From Pseudopithomyces maydicus (taxonomy: Eukaryota > Ascomycota > Dothideomycetes > Pleosporales > Didymosphaeriaceae): a stretch of DNA of 64,000 nucleotides. The stretch is taken from NCBI GenBank assembly GCA_026873275.1, contig JANTUC010000010.1, forward strand, positions 1,488,001-1,552,000, read 5' to 3'. A program made the position numbers and the translations under genes. Shown one piece after another: positions 42,862-54,800 of the stretch. Numbering within the stretch: position 1 is the first letter of the stretch; every line of letters begins with the position of its first letter. Below the pieces are notes generated by a model, which was not told the DNA's origin, did no database searches, and was given only the letters and a program-made list of their open reading frames with translations.

Positions 42862-43711
42862 CTTTGCTGCTGCTCGCCGAGCTGTATAGGAGCACGAAGC
42901 AGCTCAGGAGACCCCGTAGATCGAGAAGCGTGGACGCGAATTGGTGGAACGGGGTTAGGTGGTGGATTCGTCAGAGTGGGATGGCGGAGGCTGGTGATGT
43001 GGGCTGGTAGTACTGGGCGCAGCAATTCCCCGCTCCACCCGCTTCCACTTGGCGCCCACCGCGGAAACGCGGAGGGCGGGGGTCTATGCAGCACTTCCCG
43101 TCAAACGATTATTCTCACCATGCAATCGCACATCCATGCGTGGAGTGGCTTCGCCATCGCTCCTGCCGTGTAGGACAGAGGCTCTGTGAGCCCCGCTCGC
43201 GTCCCACAGTGCGACTAGCAATATCAGGAGGAAGGTGCACTGGGCCGTGATTCTTCTACCTGCTGTCCTTCTCTGCCACCGTCACCCGCAACCCTCCAAC
43301 TTCCTCGTAGCTCGCCCACACTCTCATTGTACGCCAGAGCCCAAGGGCACAAGGTCTTTACCCGTCCGAGGCGAATCCATTCATTAACCATTCTTCACCT
43401 ATCCCACGTCTTTCTTCTTCAACCTCACCTTGATAACTCACACCCGCTGCTGCTGGCCCGCTCACCTAAATCACTCATGACCTCTTGACTGAGTACTGCT
43501 GCATCAGCCTGCACTCTGCCCGCCTCATCTCTTGAGGTGTGCTACAAACCACCAACTAGTTTTTTGCGCTTTCCAGATCCCACTCGCTCCACAGTACTCA
43601 CGGCCATACGCTGGCCATCATAACCAAAACACCCCAGCCGCGAAACTGGACATACTCGGACCACGTTTCCGCAGCCTTCGTCGACATTTGACTGGGGCAA
43701 AAGACGTGGGC
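42862..43711. promoter_or_regulatory. Divergent intergenic region, arp3 / taspase-like gene
   Basis: 850 bp between two divergent start codons. No conserved frame. The stretch from about 43250 is CT-rich and looks like leader sequence of the plus-strand gene. Confidence 0.4.
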
Positions 43712-45727
43712 ATGTCGTTTTCCGCTAGGCAGTCTGGAGCCATTGACGGCGCTGTCCAGCCCGATAGTCTCACGCGCAAGGCCACGCAGAGTCCACATCG
43801 AAGCGACATATGCTGTATCTTTGTACATGCCGGCGCAGGCTACCACAGCCATGCAAATGAACAGGTCCATCTTGAGGCTTGCAATGAGTACGGGTTCCCA
43901 AGCTGCTAGGAGCCGTGTACTGACTCCTACCAAGTGCAGCACAGGTTGCAATGTTGATCTTACGGAACGGAGGATCAGCACTAGACGCTGCCGAAATGGC
44001 CGTGAAGATCCTCGAAGACCGAGAGATTACCAACGCAGGATACGGCAGCAACTTGGCCATGGACGGCGTCGTCGAGTGTGACGCATCTATCGTAGATCAT
44101 TATGGTCGCAGTGGGGCCGTGGGTGCGGTTTACCGTAAGTTGTTCGACCATGAGAATAAGCAGCGGCTGATGGCGGCCAAAGAAATTAGAAACCCCGTTT
44201 CACTTGCTAGACTGGTACTCAACCACACGACTCAGTCGCTTACTCTTCGGCGTGTACCTCCGAATCTCTTAGTCGCTCAGGGAGCGCTGCAGTTCGCTCG
44301 GGAAATGGGCGTACCAGAACTTCCCCACGATGCTCTAGTCTCGGAAGCTGCAAAAGAGAGATGGATTCGGTGGCATGGAGATCTGAAAATTGCAGAGCGC
44401 AAAGCCAGGAAGGCTGGCCAGCATCCCTCTTGCTGGAAGTTGGGAGAACCAATGACGCCCGAGGATGAGGTAGAACATGAGCGGCTGCGCAAAGAACACA
44501 CCAAAAACTTGATCCAGGGTTTCTCATTATGGTCGGGCTCAGATTCCCCGACTAAATTTGAGCAATCGCGATACTATACAGTGGACGACGAGTTGGCGAC
44601 GAACCCATCCGATCCGTCTGGCCCAAACTCCGACTACTCGATTTTGAGCTCTGGAACTGATGAGCGTATAGCGACACCAGAATCGACCATCTCTGACCAC
44701 TTGCACAACCACATGCCAGCTCGACAGGCCTCTATCAAAGAGGCTTCCGGAAGTGCTTTCATTAATAGCACGCAAAAAGTGCCAACGATGAGCCAGTTCA
44801 AGGAACTCAAAGGGAGAAACGTATCAACGGGTTTGATTGCTCAGGATGGCCTGATGGCGGATGTGAACCGTGGCGGCTTCCATGCACGACGATCATGGGC
44901 AGATGGCTCTGGGGAAGACTCCGAGTCCACAGCTAGTGGGACCACCACTATGTCGCCTGGAAATACACCACAAGGAACAGCTCGATTGAATGGGGCGGAA
45001 CATACCCAGAATATCAAGCTGACACCTACCGCTAGCATACCTTTGCACAGCCGGTTCGACCAAGAAGACGACCATATCACTGACACTGTGGGCGCGATAG
45101 CAGTCGACGGTTGGGGTAACATTGCCTGTGCTGCTTCATCTGGTGGCATCGGGATGAAATATCGGGGACGAATTGGTCCGGCTGCGCTTGTCGGAGTTGG
45201 CACAGCCGTCATACCTCGAGATCCCGACGACTCCGACGAAACCTGTGTCGCAACAGTCACGAGCGGAACGGGGGAGCACATGGCGACGACCATGGCTGCC
45301 ACTGTCTGTGCAGAGAGATTGTATCAAAGTGTGAAGAAACAAAAGGGCGGGGAGTACGTTGAAGTGACTGAAGACGAAGCTCTCAGGTCAATGATCGAGA
45401 ACGAGTTCATGGGTAAGGAAAGTTCATGTCAAGCCATAGACTGGTTGCTGAATTTCCACAGGACATCCGAGTGTCAAGAACAGCAACTCAGCAGGTGCCA
45501 TTGGAATTCTTGGTGTAAAAAAATCCCGCCAAGGAGTCATGCTCTACTACGGTCACAATACCGATTCTTTCGCAATGGCATCGATGCATGCAGACGAGGA
45601 CGCTCCCTGGTGCACCATGTCTCGCAATAACGGCAACGGTCAAATCGCCCAAGGAGGCCGTATGATGCGTTATCAGCGGAAGAAGAAGACCAAGACCACC
45701 ACGTCTTTTCGACAACCCTTTCTTTAA
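43712..45727 (+). CDS. Taspase/asparaginase-2 family threonine hydrolase
   Basis: Exons 43712-43887, 43935-45412 and 45462-45727, 639 residues. The N-terminal part has Phe-Val-His-Ala-Gly-Ala-Gly-Tyr-His and Leu-Glu-Ala-Cys-Asn-Asp-Ala-Ala. The latter is created exactly by the 47-bp first intron. Asn-Gly-Gly-Ser-Ala-Leu-Asp-Ala, and Asn-Ala-Gly-Tyr-Gly-Ser-Asn-Leu follow. Self-cleavage should occur before Thr443 in Asp-Thr-Val-Gly-Ala-Ile-Ala, which becomes the nucleophile; Gly-Arg-Ile-Gly and Thr-Gly-Glu-His follow as substrate-site elements. The layout fits fungal threonine-aspartase-like Ntn hydrolases. It is much longer than bacterial asparaginases (about 320) because of a linker of about 200 residues before Thr443. 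Whether it cuts proteins (taspase) or beta-aspartyl peptides is unknown. Confidence 0.8.
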
Positions 45728-46613
45728 CTCGATCTTGCGGACATGACCCGACATCCGTAATTGTCGAGACTTTTCCTGAGACCTATCCCCTAAGCCGTTT
45801 TTCCCGTGTAAATCTCTCAATTGATACCCGGTTTATTTTCTCTCAACGGTCCTAAACTTTCAATTGCCAGCCGACTAGCCCATGGACAACAGTACAAGAG
45901 TTGGTCATTCTCTGGCGTTAAACATTAATGTGCGCATCTAACGGCGCTCGGTACCTCTGAGGCATTAGCGGTCCTATCTTCGTGAATGTATCATACCTGG
46001 TAGTTTTAGCAGCAAGTTGGGAGTAGGAGCCTGAAAAGAGACAGGCACATAATACGATGATGAAGTGAGCAGAACCCTGAATTTTTTGGTCAAATAGATG
46101 TTCGGAATTCTTGGTGAACGCTCAAGTCTGGAATTTGATATCCTCTTCTGACATCTCTATTTCTGAGACGCTGAGACAGAATATGTGGAGTATGCGTGGA
46201 TATGTACACTCTTGTAGCCTTTGCAAAGCGATGCTCAGCTTTAAAGTGCTCAATCTCTTTACTATCAGTATTGTACTGACCATTTCAATTATTATGATAG
46301 GATTCGCGAATTCAGCATTGGAGGCACCTGCTTTAGGCCCGCCAGCGGGCCCGCGGGCCCGGGCATGGCGTTTTCACGTGATAGCGTACCAGCTATGCGC
46401 ACGGGCCAATGACTGTTCGCGGGCGCTTCTTAGGAAACGGCGGTGCCTGGCACCTTTACCTTGCGCCTCTGTTCCGTATACAACCTTTGATACAAACGGC
46501 GTTATACGTCAACATTCGATGGCGCGCTCAAGCTTGCAAGTTTAGCATGTCATATCACACACACAAGCTCCGAGGCGTGTAGTAGGTTCAAACAAGAGTT
46601 CTGATCATTCACC
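45728..46613 (+). promoter_or_regulatory. Intergenic region upstream of Tfb4 with GC palindrome and E-box
   Basis: No gene in 886 bp. A perfect 14-bp palindrome GGGCCCGCGGGCCC lies at 46347-46360 inside a GC-only stretch, and the E-box TCACGTGAT at 46374-46382, about 235 bp before the Tfb4 start. The same 9-mer with a GC palindrome occurs before the first gene of the window. The remainder is AT-rich 3' flank of the taspase-like gene. Confidence 0.45.
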
Positions 46614-47853
46614 ATGAATGCCATCGATGCATCCGAACACGTCGAGCGCGTAGACGAGAGTACGAGCGAAGAACTCCCCGTCTTAAAGTTCTAGCTAACT
46701 TGTGTATAGGTGTTCCACCGTCTCTTTTGGCAATTGTTCTGGACACCAATCCACATGCTTGGGCTCACCTCTCGTCCACACTCCCGCTCGCGACAGCGCT
46801 AGCCAACCTTCTCGTCTTCATAAATGCGCATCTTGCTTCCGGCAATGCGAATAGCGTGGCCGTGATCGCCTCTCATTCGAATAAATCATGCTTCCTATAC
46901 CCTACACCCGCACCTACGTCTCCACAATCCGCCCATGACGGTGCGAATGGCGATGTGGAGATGAACGGCGCGGCAGGAAAGTCTTCGTACTCGGTTCAAG
47001 ATAACCCGAACAAGTATCGTCCTTTCGCGAACGTAGAAACGGCAATCTTGAATAACTTCGCAAAGTTGATGGAAGGTACAAAGGAGAGCCACTTGAAAGC
47101 CACCCCGACGACGCTGATAGGCGGCGCATTGTCACTGGCACTCTCGTTCATTGCAAAGGCTACTCTACTAAACTCCCCAGCCACGTCGAGTTCAGACGAG
47201 GCCATGCTTGCGATCGCGGATCCAGAAGCCATACGTAGTTCATATGTGTCGCTTGCAAGTCGCATCCTAATCATCTCTGTTTCCGGCGATCTTGCGAACC
47301 AGTACATTCCTGTAATGAATAGCATATTTGCAGCACAGAGGAAGAGGATCCCTATCGACATCTTGAAGTTGGCCGGAGACACGGTACTATTACAACAGGC
47401 AAGTGACGCTACAGGTGGCGTCTACATGAAACCTGAGCGACCGGAGGGGCTGCTGCAGTATCTCATGATGGCATTCTTACCGGATACTACAGCAAGACGA
47501 AGCCTAGTAATGCCTAGCGCTGGGGGCGTCGATTTCAGGGCGGCGTGTTTCTGCCACCGCAAAGTGGTAGACATTGGTTATGTGTGTAGCGTGTGCTTGA
47601 GCAGTAAGCTGATGATCCAGCGTATAACGTCGGAGAAGGGTGAGACGCTAACGGTGTACCAGTTTTCTGTTCACACGAATTACCCGACAACCTCTGCTTG
47701 ACATGTGGTTCCTATCTATCGTTGCGTGCGGCCCAGTCAAATCCACCGGCTCTAATACCGCGCAAGAAGAAAAAGAAGAAGCGGGTGGGAGGCGCGGATT
47801 CGGCAACACCCGGCGGCACGCCCGCAGGATCAAATACACCTATGCACGCGTGA
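46614..47853 (+). CDS. tfb4: TFIIH core subunit Tfb4 (p34 homologue)
   Basis: Exons 46614-46659, 46710-47603 and 47663-47853, 376 residues. After a short acidic start the von Willebrand-A-like fold begins with Leu-Leu-Ala-Ile-Val-Leu-Asp-Thr-Asn-Pro. It continues through Tyr-Arg-Pro-Phe-Ala-Asn-Val-Glu-Thr-Ala-Ile and Arg-Ile-Leu-Ile-Ile-Ser-Val-Ser-Gly-Asp. The C-terminal zinc motif needs both last exons: Cys-Phe-Cys-His, Val-Cys-Ser-Val-Cys-Leu-Ser-Ile-Phe-Cys, and Cys-Leu-Thr-Cys-Gly. A Lys-rich stretch near the end may aid nuclear import. Tfb4 contacts Ssl1/p44 in TFIIH, acting in transcription initiation and nucleotide-excision repair. Introns are 50 and 59 bp and restore the conserved reading. 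Confidence 0.92.
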
Positions 47854-48792
47854 CGATTTCCTGTTCGGTGCTGAGCTAGGTCGTGCCACTGCAGCTGGGT
47901 CGGCAACCATTATGTGATACTATGTGGTACGGATTCGTATGTCTTCGTATGTGCAACAGGCGGTCCTGAAACTTTTGACAGCATTGCGCCATGGCACGGA
48001 GGCGTTTGGGGACCATGCGGCATTTCAAGGCGTTCTTATGGGCAGATATTCTTCAAACACGAGTTTTGTCGTGCTCCGCCTGGGCAATATCGGTTCCCTA
48101 AGTTCGGGTTTGCATAGCGATTAGGCCAGTAATTAGATCCCAGAGGAGCACCTACCAATACCCGCCTAGGCTCGCATTTGCGACTCGTCGGAAAATGTTG
48201 CGCCTAGACCTTTTGATATCGAGCGCAATAGTCAACCGCGCGCCACGTGGATCAAATCCTAGTCAATACGCACGTACAGTCCGGCCTAATTTCCAACCTT
48301 GCACCAGATGCGGGGGTTTTCCGAGCGTGGGATTAGTCGCGCTCATGCTACACAAACATGCGCCCGCGCTTGTGCCTCGGAGATAGGACCCCGCTGGCCC
48401 ACATGTGGCTCGACATCGTGCCAGGGAAGACGCCAACGACTAAGCAGGGAATAACACATGTTTACAAGACCGAGCTGCACTTACCGATGGAAACGTGCTC
48501 TGTGAATTGTGTGGGCGCTCAGCCTCGCTGTTCAACCAGCTGGAGCCGATAGAGCTGGAAAAGGACATTCATCCTTGCCGGGGTGTATGTAGCCGCCCCA
48601 AAAAACAGGTCCGGTACAATAGAAAGCTGCTGAGGCGAGCAAGGTGCATCGCCTCGGCCTTGCATGGTCTTGCATGGAATCGCCGGGGTCGACATTTACC
48701 CATAACTATCGTCGCCCAGTGCTTCTCTTGCATATCTTCTGTTCCCGATCTTTTGGTTATCGAGTGAATTGTTACTTGCGAATATTCTCGTC
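47854..48792. other. Intergenic region upstream of the flavin monooxygenase
   Basis: 939 bp with no supported gene. Several overlapping short frames exist but none is conserved in appearance. It marks the change from the housekeeping block to the more accessory-looking monooxygenase/regulator pair. Confidence 0.35.
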
Positions 48793-50870
48793 ATGCCTGA
48801 AGCCATCCGACGCGTCGATGGCTACAGTAGTAATGCCTATACCTACTACCCAGTCGCCATCATCGGTGCTGGACCTTCGGGCATTGCAATGGGATGCCAG
48901 TTAAAAGAAGAGCTAGGATTTGACCAGTTTAGGATATTCGATCGACAATCAGGCATTGGAGGCACGTGGTGGATTAACCGATATCCTGGAGTCGCAAGGT
49001 AAGCATGTCTTTCTAGAAGCTGAGGAATAATCTTTGTTCTTTCGTACGACTGTCAGACTCCTTCGTTGGGAATGCGATGTGGTGTGGATTTTGTCGAGGC
49101 TGAAACCGAATGACAAATCATGATTTGCTGACTCCATCCAGTGATGCGCCTGCCATTCTATACAGCTTCAGCTTCAAACAGAACCCAAATTGGACGACAT
49201 TTTACCCCCGGGACGCGAAATCTCAAATTACCATCATGAGGTCTGTGAGTCGTACAATATCACAGATAAGTTCCAGTTGAACACCGATATTCAGCAATGC
49301 ACCTGGCTGGAAGATGAAAAAATATGGGAAATCCGTCTACAACATCTCGCTGTCGGTATGGGAGATTTAAGTTCAAAGGAACGTGCGAAGGTTGTGGAAG
49401 AAAAGGGAGAAGCAGCCGTTTACTTGAGAACCGAGATCGTGAGGGCCAAGATCGTAATCTCTTGCGTTGGTGGATTGGTTGAACCGAGAAGTTTGCCAAA
49501 TCACATTTCTGGGCTCGAGAACTTCAAAGGCAAGATTTTCCATACCGCGCGGTGGGACGATAGGGTCGACCTCAATGACAAGAACGTCGTAGTTGTGGGT
49601 TCAGGATGCAGCGCTGCACAACTACTCCCTGGGTTACGCAAGGCTCCACACAAAACCAGATCCGTTACCCAAGTGATGAGATCACCTCCGTGGGTGGTAG
49701 CAGCTGACCCTCCGCCAGGGGGTTATGAATGGTGGAACAAAAACTCAAAGAGGGCATTCACATTTTACCCTCCTCTTATGGGCGCAATCCGTGTGCTGGT
49801 CGCTGGACTTATGGAGACTCAATTCTTCCAATTTTTCGGGAACTCACCGTACCATGCTAGACAAAGAAAAACATGCGAGGAACAGCTGTTGAAGCGCATG
49901 AAGTCGATCGCGCCGGAAAAGTACCACGAGATTTTGACACCAGATCACGACCTTGGTTGCAAGCGCCGGATTTGCGACCAAGGATGGTACGAGACTCTGT
50001 GTGATCCTGACGTAGAGCTCACGACCCAGCCACTCTCACGGGTCGGCGAAAACAGCATTGTTCTAGGACCTGGGGTCGTGTATCCAAAGAACGCGAAGAG
50101 TGACCTACCCGAGAGAGAAATACCTGCTGATGTTATTGTCCTGGCCAACGGATTCGACACCACAAAATGGCTGCATAGTTTAAAGGTACAAGGAAAAGGC
50201 GGCAAAGATCTCTCAGACACAATGGATGAGCGGGGCGGCCCCCAAGCATATCTGGGTACTGCGATGGATGGCTTCCCAAATTTCTTCATGATCTTTGGGC
50301 CCAATACGGGAACGGGACATACGTCGGTGATTATGGCATCGGAGAACATGGTGATGCACTCGTTGAACTTCATCAAGCCATTGCTTCAAGGCGATGTTAC
50401 CGAGGTGGAGGTCAAACAGGAAGCAGAAATTGCGTACACAAGCGAGATCCAAGCTGCGTCGAAGAACACTATATTTGCAGCCGGAAGCTGCAATTCTTGG
50501 TATGTCGGTGAGAATGGATGGAACTCATCGGCTTATCCGTAAGTATTTTCCTGAGGTGCTATTTCGTCTTGGCTAACCCACGAGCAGATACTCCCAGATT
50601 GATTTCTGGAGACGATGCCGCTTTCCCAAGTGGAATGACTGGAATATCACCTACACAAAACAAGGGCTTGCAAAAAAGCGTTGGAGTCTATTCATGCGCG
50701 CGATGTCTTGTGCGGCAGTTGTTGTACTCGCCTATCGCGCACGGAAGAACGGTGTGAAGTTAACTGATGTTAAGGGACTTGTCCTACAGATGCTGCAAGG
50801 GTCCGTTTCGCGGCTGTCATATGCCTCAGAAATGCTGCGACATCAGCTGAGTGCGGCGTTCGCAAAGTAG
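48793..50870 (+). CDS. Baeyer-Villiger-type flavin monooxygenase (one-base frameshift)
   Basis: Exons 48793-48998, 49142-50538 and 50588-50870; 628 residues if one base is restored. FAD site: Ile-Gly-Ala-Gly-Pro-Ser-Gly near residue 25. The Baeyer-Villiger signature Phe-Lys-Gly-Lys-Ile-Phe-His-Thr-Ala-Arg-Trp is present, with the NADPH Rossmann motif Val-Gly-Ser-Gly-Cys-Ser-Ala-Ala after it. The second exon begins in frame (Ser-Asp-Ala-Pro-Ala-Ile-Leu-Tyr-Ser-Phe-Ser-Phe), but the conserved text after Thr-Phe-Tyr-Pro continues one frame over at the C run 49205-49209. Six C would heal it. A hydrophobic segment near the C-terminus (Ala-Val-Val-Val-Leu-Ala-Tyr) could anchor it to a membrane. Such enzymes insert oxygen into ketones or hydroxylate small molecules. 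It stands just upstream of a Zn2Cys6 regulator on the same strand. Confidence 0.8.
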
Positions 50871-51426
50871 ACTGGAAGTTGGGATGCTGAAGAGTTGGCC
50901 CGTCCAAGCAGTATGTATATAGAAGGGCTTGGAGCCGTGATTTCAACTGGATCCCAGTTAAGGTTGGGCACATTATGACTTGCTGCGTCTTTAGCGATAG
51001 ACATGAGTACAAGAATGGCAAAATAATTAGAGATTTGCATTTCGTGGCGCGTTTGTTTGTCAGTCAGTCTCAGATAACTTGCATGATTCATTAGGCCTCA
51101 TAAGAGATAGGGAGAAGAGTTATAGAGTCACTAATTCATGAAATATATCTTCCTAGTATAAGCAGTCTGGAAAACCAAGATCATGCTAGACTACAGTTAA
51201 ATACGAGATGACATAAACCTAACGGTCCACACGTGGATTCATTCAGCGCTATGCTAGCTTTCGAAGTCGGCGGCTATCTTTCTGGAAACCCCGCTCACGG
51301 ATCTTCAGCCACAGGGCTCGGGCCAGCATTCGCAAACGAACCGGCCAGGGTCAAGTGACCATCGCTCCGCTGCTGCAACGCTCACCGAGCTTGGAGACCG
51401 CCGGGAGATGCGGTGGATAGCCGCAC
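50871..51426 (+). promoter_or_regulatory. Upstream region of the second Zn2Cys6 regulator
   Basis: 556 bp between the monooxygenase stop and the regulator start. AT-rich until about 51240, GC-rich afterwards. No clear motif or gene. Confidence 0.35.
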
Positions 51427-53829
51427 ATGGCGAGCCTTGCTAACACCATGAGTGCGAGCCCACCGGAAGAGAGCGGAGGCGCGCCGCAGAAGCGGAAGAG
51501 CGATGAGGGAGCTCCGCAACCGAGGGCTAAGCGCAATCGGTATATTTCCATTGCATGGTACGTAGGCTGCGCGCATGATGGCATGTTGATAAGAGAGCTA
51601 ACGGGTGGGATAGCAATGAGTGTAAACGTAGGAAGATCAAGTGTAACGGGTATTTGTTGTCGTATTCCTCACCCAGCTTCCCAGCTAACCGTCCCAAGCC
51701 AGACACCATGCCAAAGATGCGGAAACCTCTCGCTCGAATGCCTGTATGCGCCGAACTGCTGCAACAACTTCAAGGACTCGGACGAGTTCAAGCAAATGTC
51801 TGGGCATATATCGCTGCTTCAGGAGCAGGTCGAACAGCTGTTCGCGAACCTCAATGCTCTGAAGACCCAAGTCGATATCCAGAACGCTGCGTCGATCGGA
51901 ACGCCCTTCGAACCGCCAGACTTCACACGCTCAATGTCGATCAGCCAGTTGTCGGGTATCCCACCTTCGCCTGCACATCAACGATCCAGGTCGAACGCAA
52001 AGCGCCCACGTTTCCAAGGCCCGGCTTCGAATGCGTTCAATCTTGGAGTCGCAAAGTCGAGCTTGAAGACGATGGGTATAACGGGACCGGGCGAAGGGGA
52101 AGATGAAGGCATAATGACAACGGATGCGTCACCCATGGGTAGCCCACCATTCATGAATGCCATGCTGCCCAAGATACTACATGTGGACAAGGATCCCATA
52201 TGGTCCGTTTCCAAGCAAGAAGCTCTAGGGTTGATACGTCTGTGGCAGGAAGAAATGGGCGTCATGTATCCATTTCTCGATATCAATGAGATCACCCGCT
52301 ACGCTGAAATGCTGTTCAGCTTTGTCGAAGCTGCTGCGCGACAAGGTCTCATGCAAGGCGCGCTTCCCGGGGCCGATGCGATCGAGGATGAAAAAACTAG
52401 CATTCTCAAGCTCATAATTGCTGCTGCTTTGGTTCTCAGGGGTAACGGGAAAGATCCGCTTGGTGATCGCTTCTTCAACAATGTGCAGAAGGTCGTAGAG
52501 AGGACGCTTTCAGAACCTGTTGATGTGAAAAGCATTAATCTGCTGACTTTGACTGTAAGTCAGCCTCATCCTTATCCTCTTATCGTTAAATCTCTGACAT
52601 TTGCAGGCTATGTATCATTTCCACAAAGACGACGAAGTCCTTGCCTGGCGAACCATCGGCCTGGCTGCACGGCAGTGTTTTGAGTTGGGCTTGCATCGGC
52701 GCGAAGCCTACAACTCTTTCACTGACCCAGATGAACATTCGGCAGCTATCAGAGCATTCTGGGTGACATATGTCCTGGATCGGCGCTGGAGCTTCGGCAC
52801 TGGGATGCCATTCGCCATGCAAGACAGTGATATCGATCCAAACCTTCCTAGACCGGTATGTTCATGCTAATTTGCAGTTGGAAATCATGTCACTAACAAC
52901 ATCTTTAGGATGACTCGGTACCTTACCTCAATGCAATGATCTCATACAGTGTTATAGGGTCGAAAGTGTGGAGGTCTGTTGGGAACGCTGATTCTGCACA
53001 AGCCCCGATCAACCACGAGGATATTGAGTTCCTCGACTTCCAAGTTCTCAACTGGCACAGGTCAATACCAGAGTCAATGAGATTCACCCACCCGGAAAGC
53101 GGTCGACAGAACGATCCCAACCTGCCGCGCGCACTGCGCCGACACCAAGTCGTCTTGTACTTACGGGCGAACCAGATGCGCATTCTAATATACCGACCAG
53201 TTCTCCACACAGCCACCTCGATAGCAGAGAACCTCGAATTCGCCAAAGTCGTCGTCAAGATCGCCAAAGACACCATCCGAACACTCACACACATCAATCA
53301 AACCTCAGACATATACAAAGCCCAACAAACCATGTTCAACTACTTCCTCATCTCCGCCCTCGCCGTGCTCTTCCTAGCCGTCGCCCACGCCCCGGCCGAC
53401 TTCAGCGCCGAATGCCGAGACGAATTCTACCAGGCGCTCGACCTCGTGCGCTCCTTCTCCTCGGACTCTTACGTCTCCAAGCGCTTGTGGAGGACCATCA
53501 AGATGCTCAAGGAGGTCGGGCCCAGGCTCGGACTCAACATCCGGAACGAGGCCGCCGACGCGCATTCGTCTGCGGCGGTGGCCATGGCGGGCCTTGCAGG
53601 ACACCAGGTCGATGAGATGGCTATCTTTTCGAACGGTCAGAGTGGGAGTATCGACACGCCGCATGGTATGGCGTCGGATTTGTCGAATTTGTTTGATGCG
53701 GCGGGGAACTTTTCGATAGCGCAGAATGGGTTTGGGATCCCGACTGCGGAGTTGACGAATGGGGAGTATGTGTCTACGTATGACCAGACGAATGATGAGC
53801 TGGCGAGGATATTGCGGGATTTGTTTTGA
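51427..53829 (+). CDS. Zn2Cys6 transcription factor with fungal-specific domain
   Basis: Exons 51427-51557, 51614-51649, 51699-52554, 52607-52855 and 52909-53829, 730 residues. The zinc cluster Cys44, 47, 54, 60, 63 and 70 has normal spacing but is split over three exons. The middle exon is 36 nt and encodes Asn-Glu-Cys-Lys-Arg-Arg-Lys-Ile-Lys-Cys-Asn. A Lys/Arg stretch precedes it. A coiled coil (Leu-Leu-Gln-Glu-Gln-Val-Glu-Gln-Leu) follows as dimerisation helix. The fungal transcription-factor domain covers about residues 230-560, with Ala-Ala-Arg-Gln-Cys-Phe-Glu-Leu-Gly-Leu-His-Arg and Trp-Val-Thr-Tyr-Val-Leu-Asp-Arg. Targets are unknown; the adjacent monooxygenase gene is a candidate. All four introns are 49-56 bp. 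No specific named orthologue recognised. Confidence 0.82.
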
Positions 53830-54800
53830 TATTTAGGTGCAGTTGATTTGGATGTTGATGTGGCTCTGGGTGTGGATATATTGACATACTGATGTTGTAA
53901 GATGCTCGGGATCGTAGGATTACGATGAGCATGTGGGACTAGTCACGGAATTACTATTAGACATTTTTCCAGTTTAATTAACCCTCGTCACTTGGTGATA
54001 CAGGTGTTGAGGTCTTTCATGTACGCAAACGGGTTTACTCTGAGCAAGCGGTGTAACTTTGTGACATGACTTTAACTTTGTGACTATTTATATAGCGAGA
54101 GTGACCTCGTAAATAGAAATGTTACACAAACATATATAAATGACCCAATCTAGCACTGTCGCACAATCTGGTGCGTGGATATTTGATTTACGAACGTGAT
54201 ATCTGGATGGCCCCGGACCATGGATCCATGGATCCATGTTTGATGGTCACGTGAGCAGCCAACCGCCCGCCCGCGGGGCCAGGCCAAGACTTGCAACAAC
54301 CTCACATTCAGAAAGCCCCGACGCGGCAAAGAATGCGAGCGGCCGTCCAGACAAAATTGACCCGAGCCCAAGCTTTCACTGCAATCTCCTGTAGCATAGC
54401 CGCACCGCGCTTATCGGTATCCCTAACACGACGCCTCTAACTTCGGTTACGACACTTGGCCGTGCCTGCAGGTTCCACACATCGGCTGCCCTGCGCCTCG
54501 CCCGACAACGCACTGCCACGCGCGTGTATCTGCAGTTGCAGTTCGATGACCCGGCAGTAAACGTTCACGCGCCTTCTCCTCCCGAGCCTCCTCCGCGCAC
54601 GCACCCTCGATCACGAAGCTACCCCCACATTCCCTATTTTCGACCCCTCCACGGCCCAACCCTCCCTTAGTTCGGGCCAGCGACTTTGAGACCGCCACTC
54701 TCGGCTCTCGCACCTTCCCGAATCTCCTCACGACTGCCCCTCGCGCGAGGTAGAGGAACGCGCGCCTGTTCGGCGTGCATCTGTGGGCAAACCAGGCACC
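53830..54800 (+). promoter_or_regulatory. Intergenic region upstream of CK2 beta
   Basis: 971 bp without a gene. A CCATGGAT-type nested palindrome (CATGGATCCATGGATCCATG) lies near 54219-54238, the E-box TCACGTGAG at 54247-54255, and a CCCGCGGG block just after it near 54270-54278. The last 300 bp are C-rich and probably leader. AACTTTGTGAC occurs twice near 54055-54082. Confidence 0.4.
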
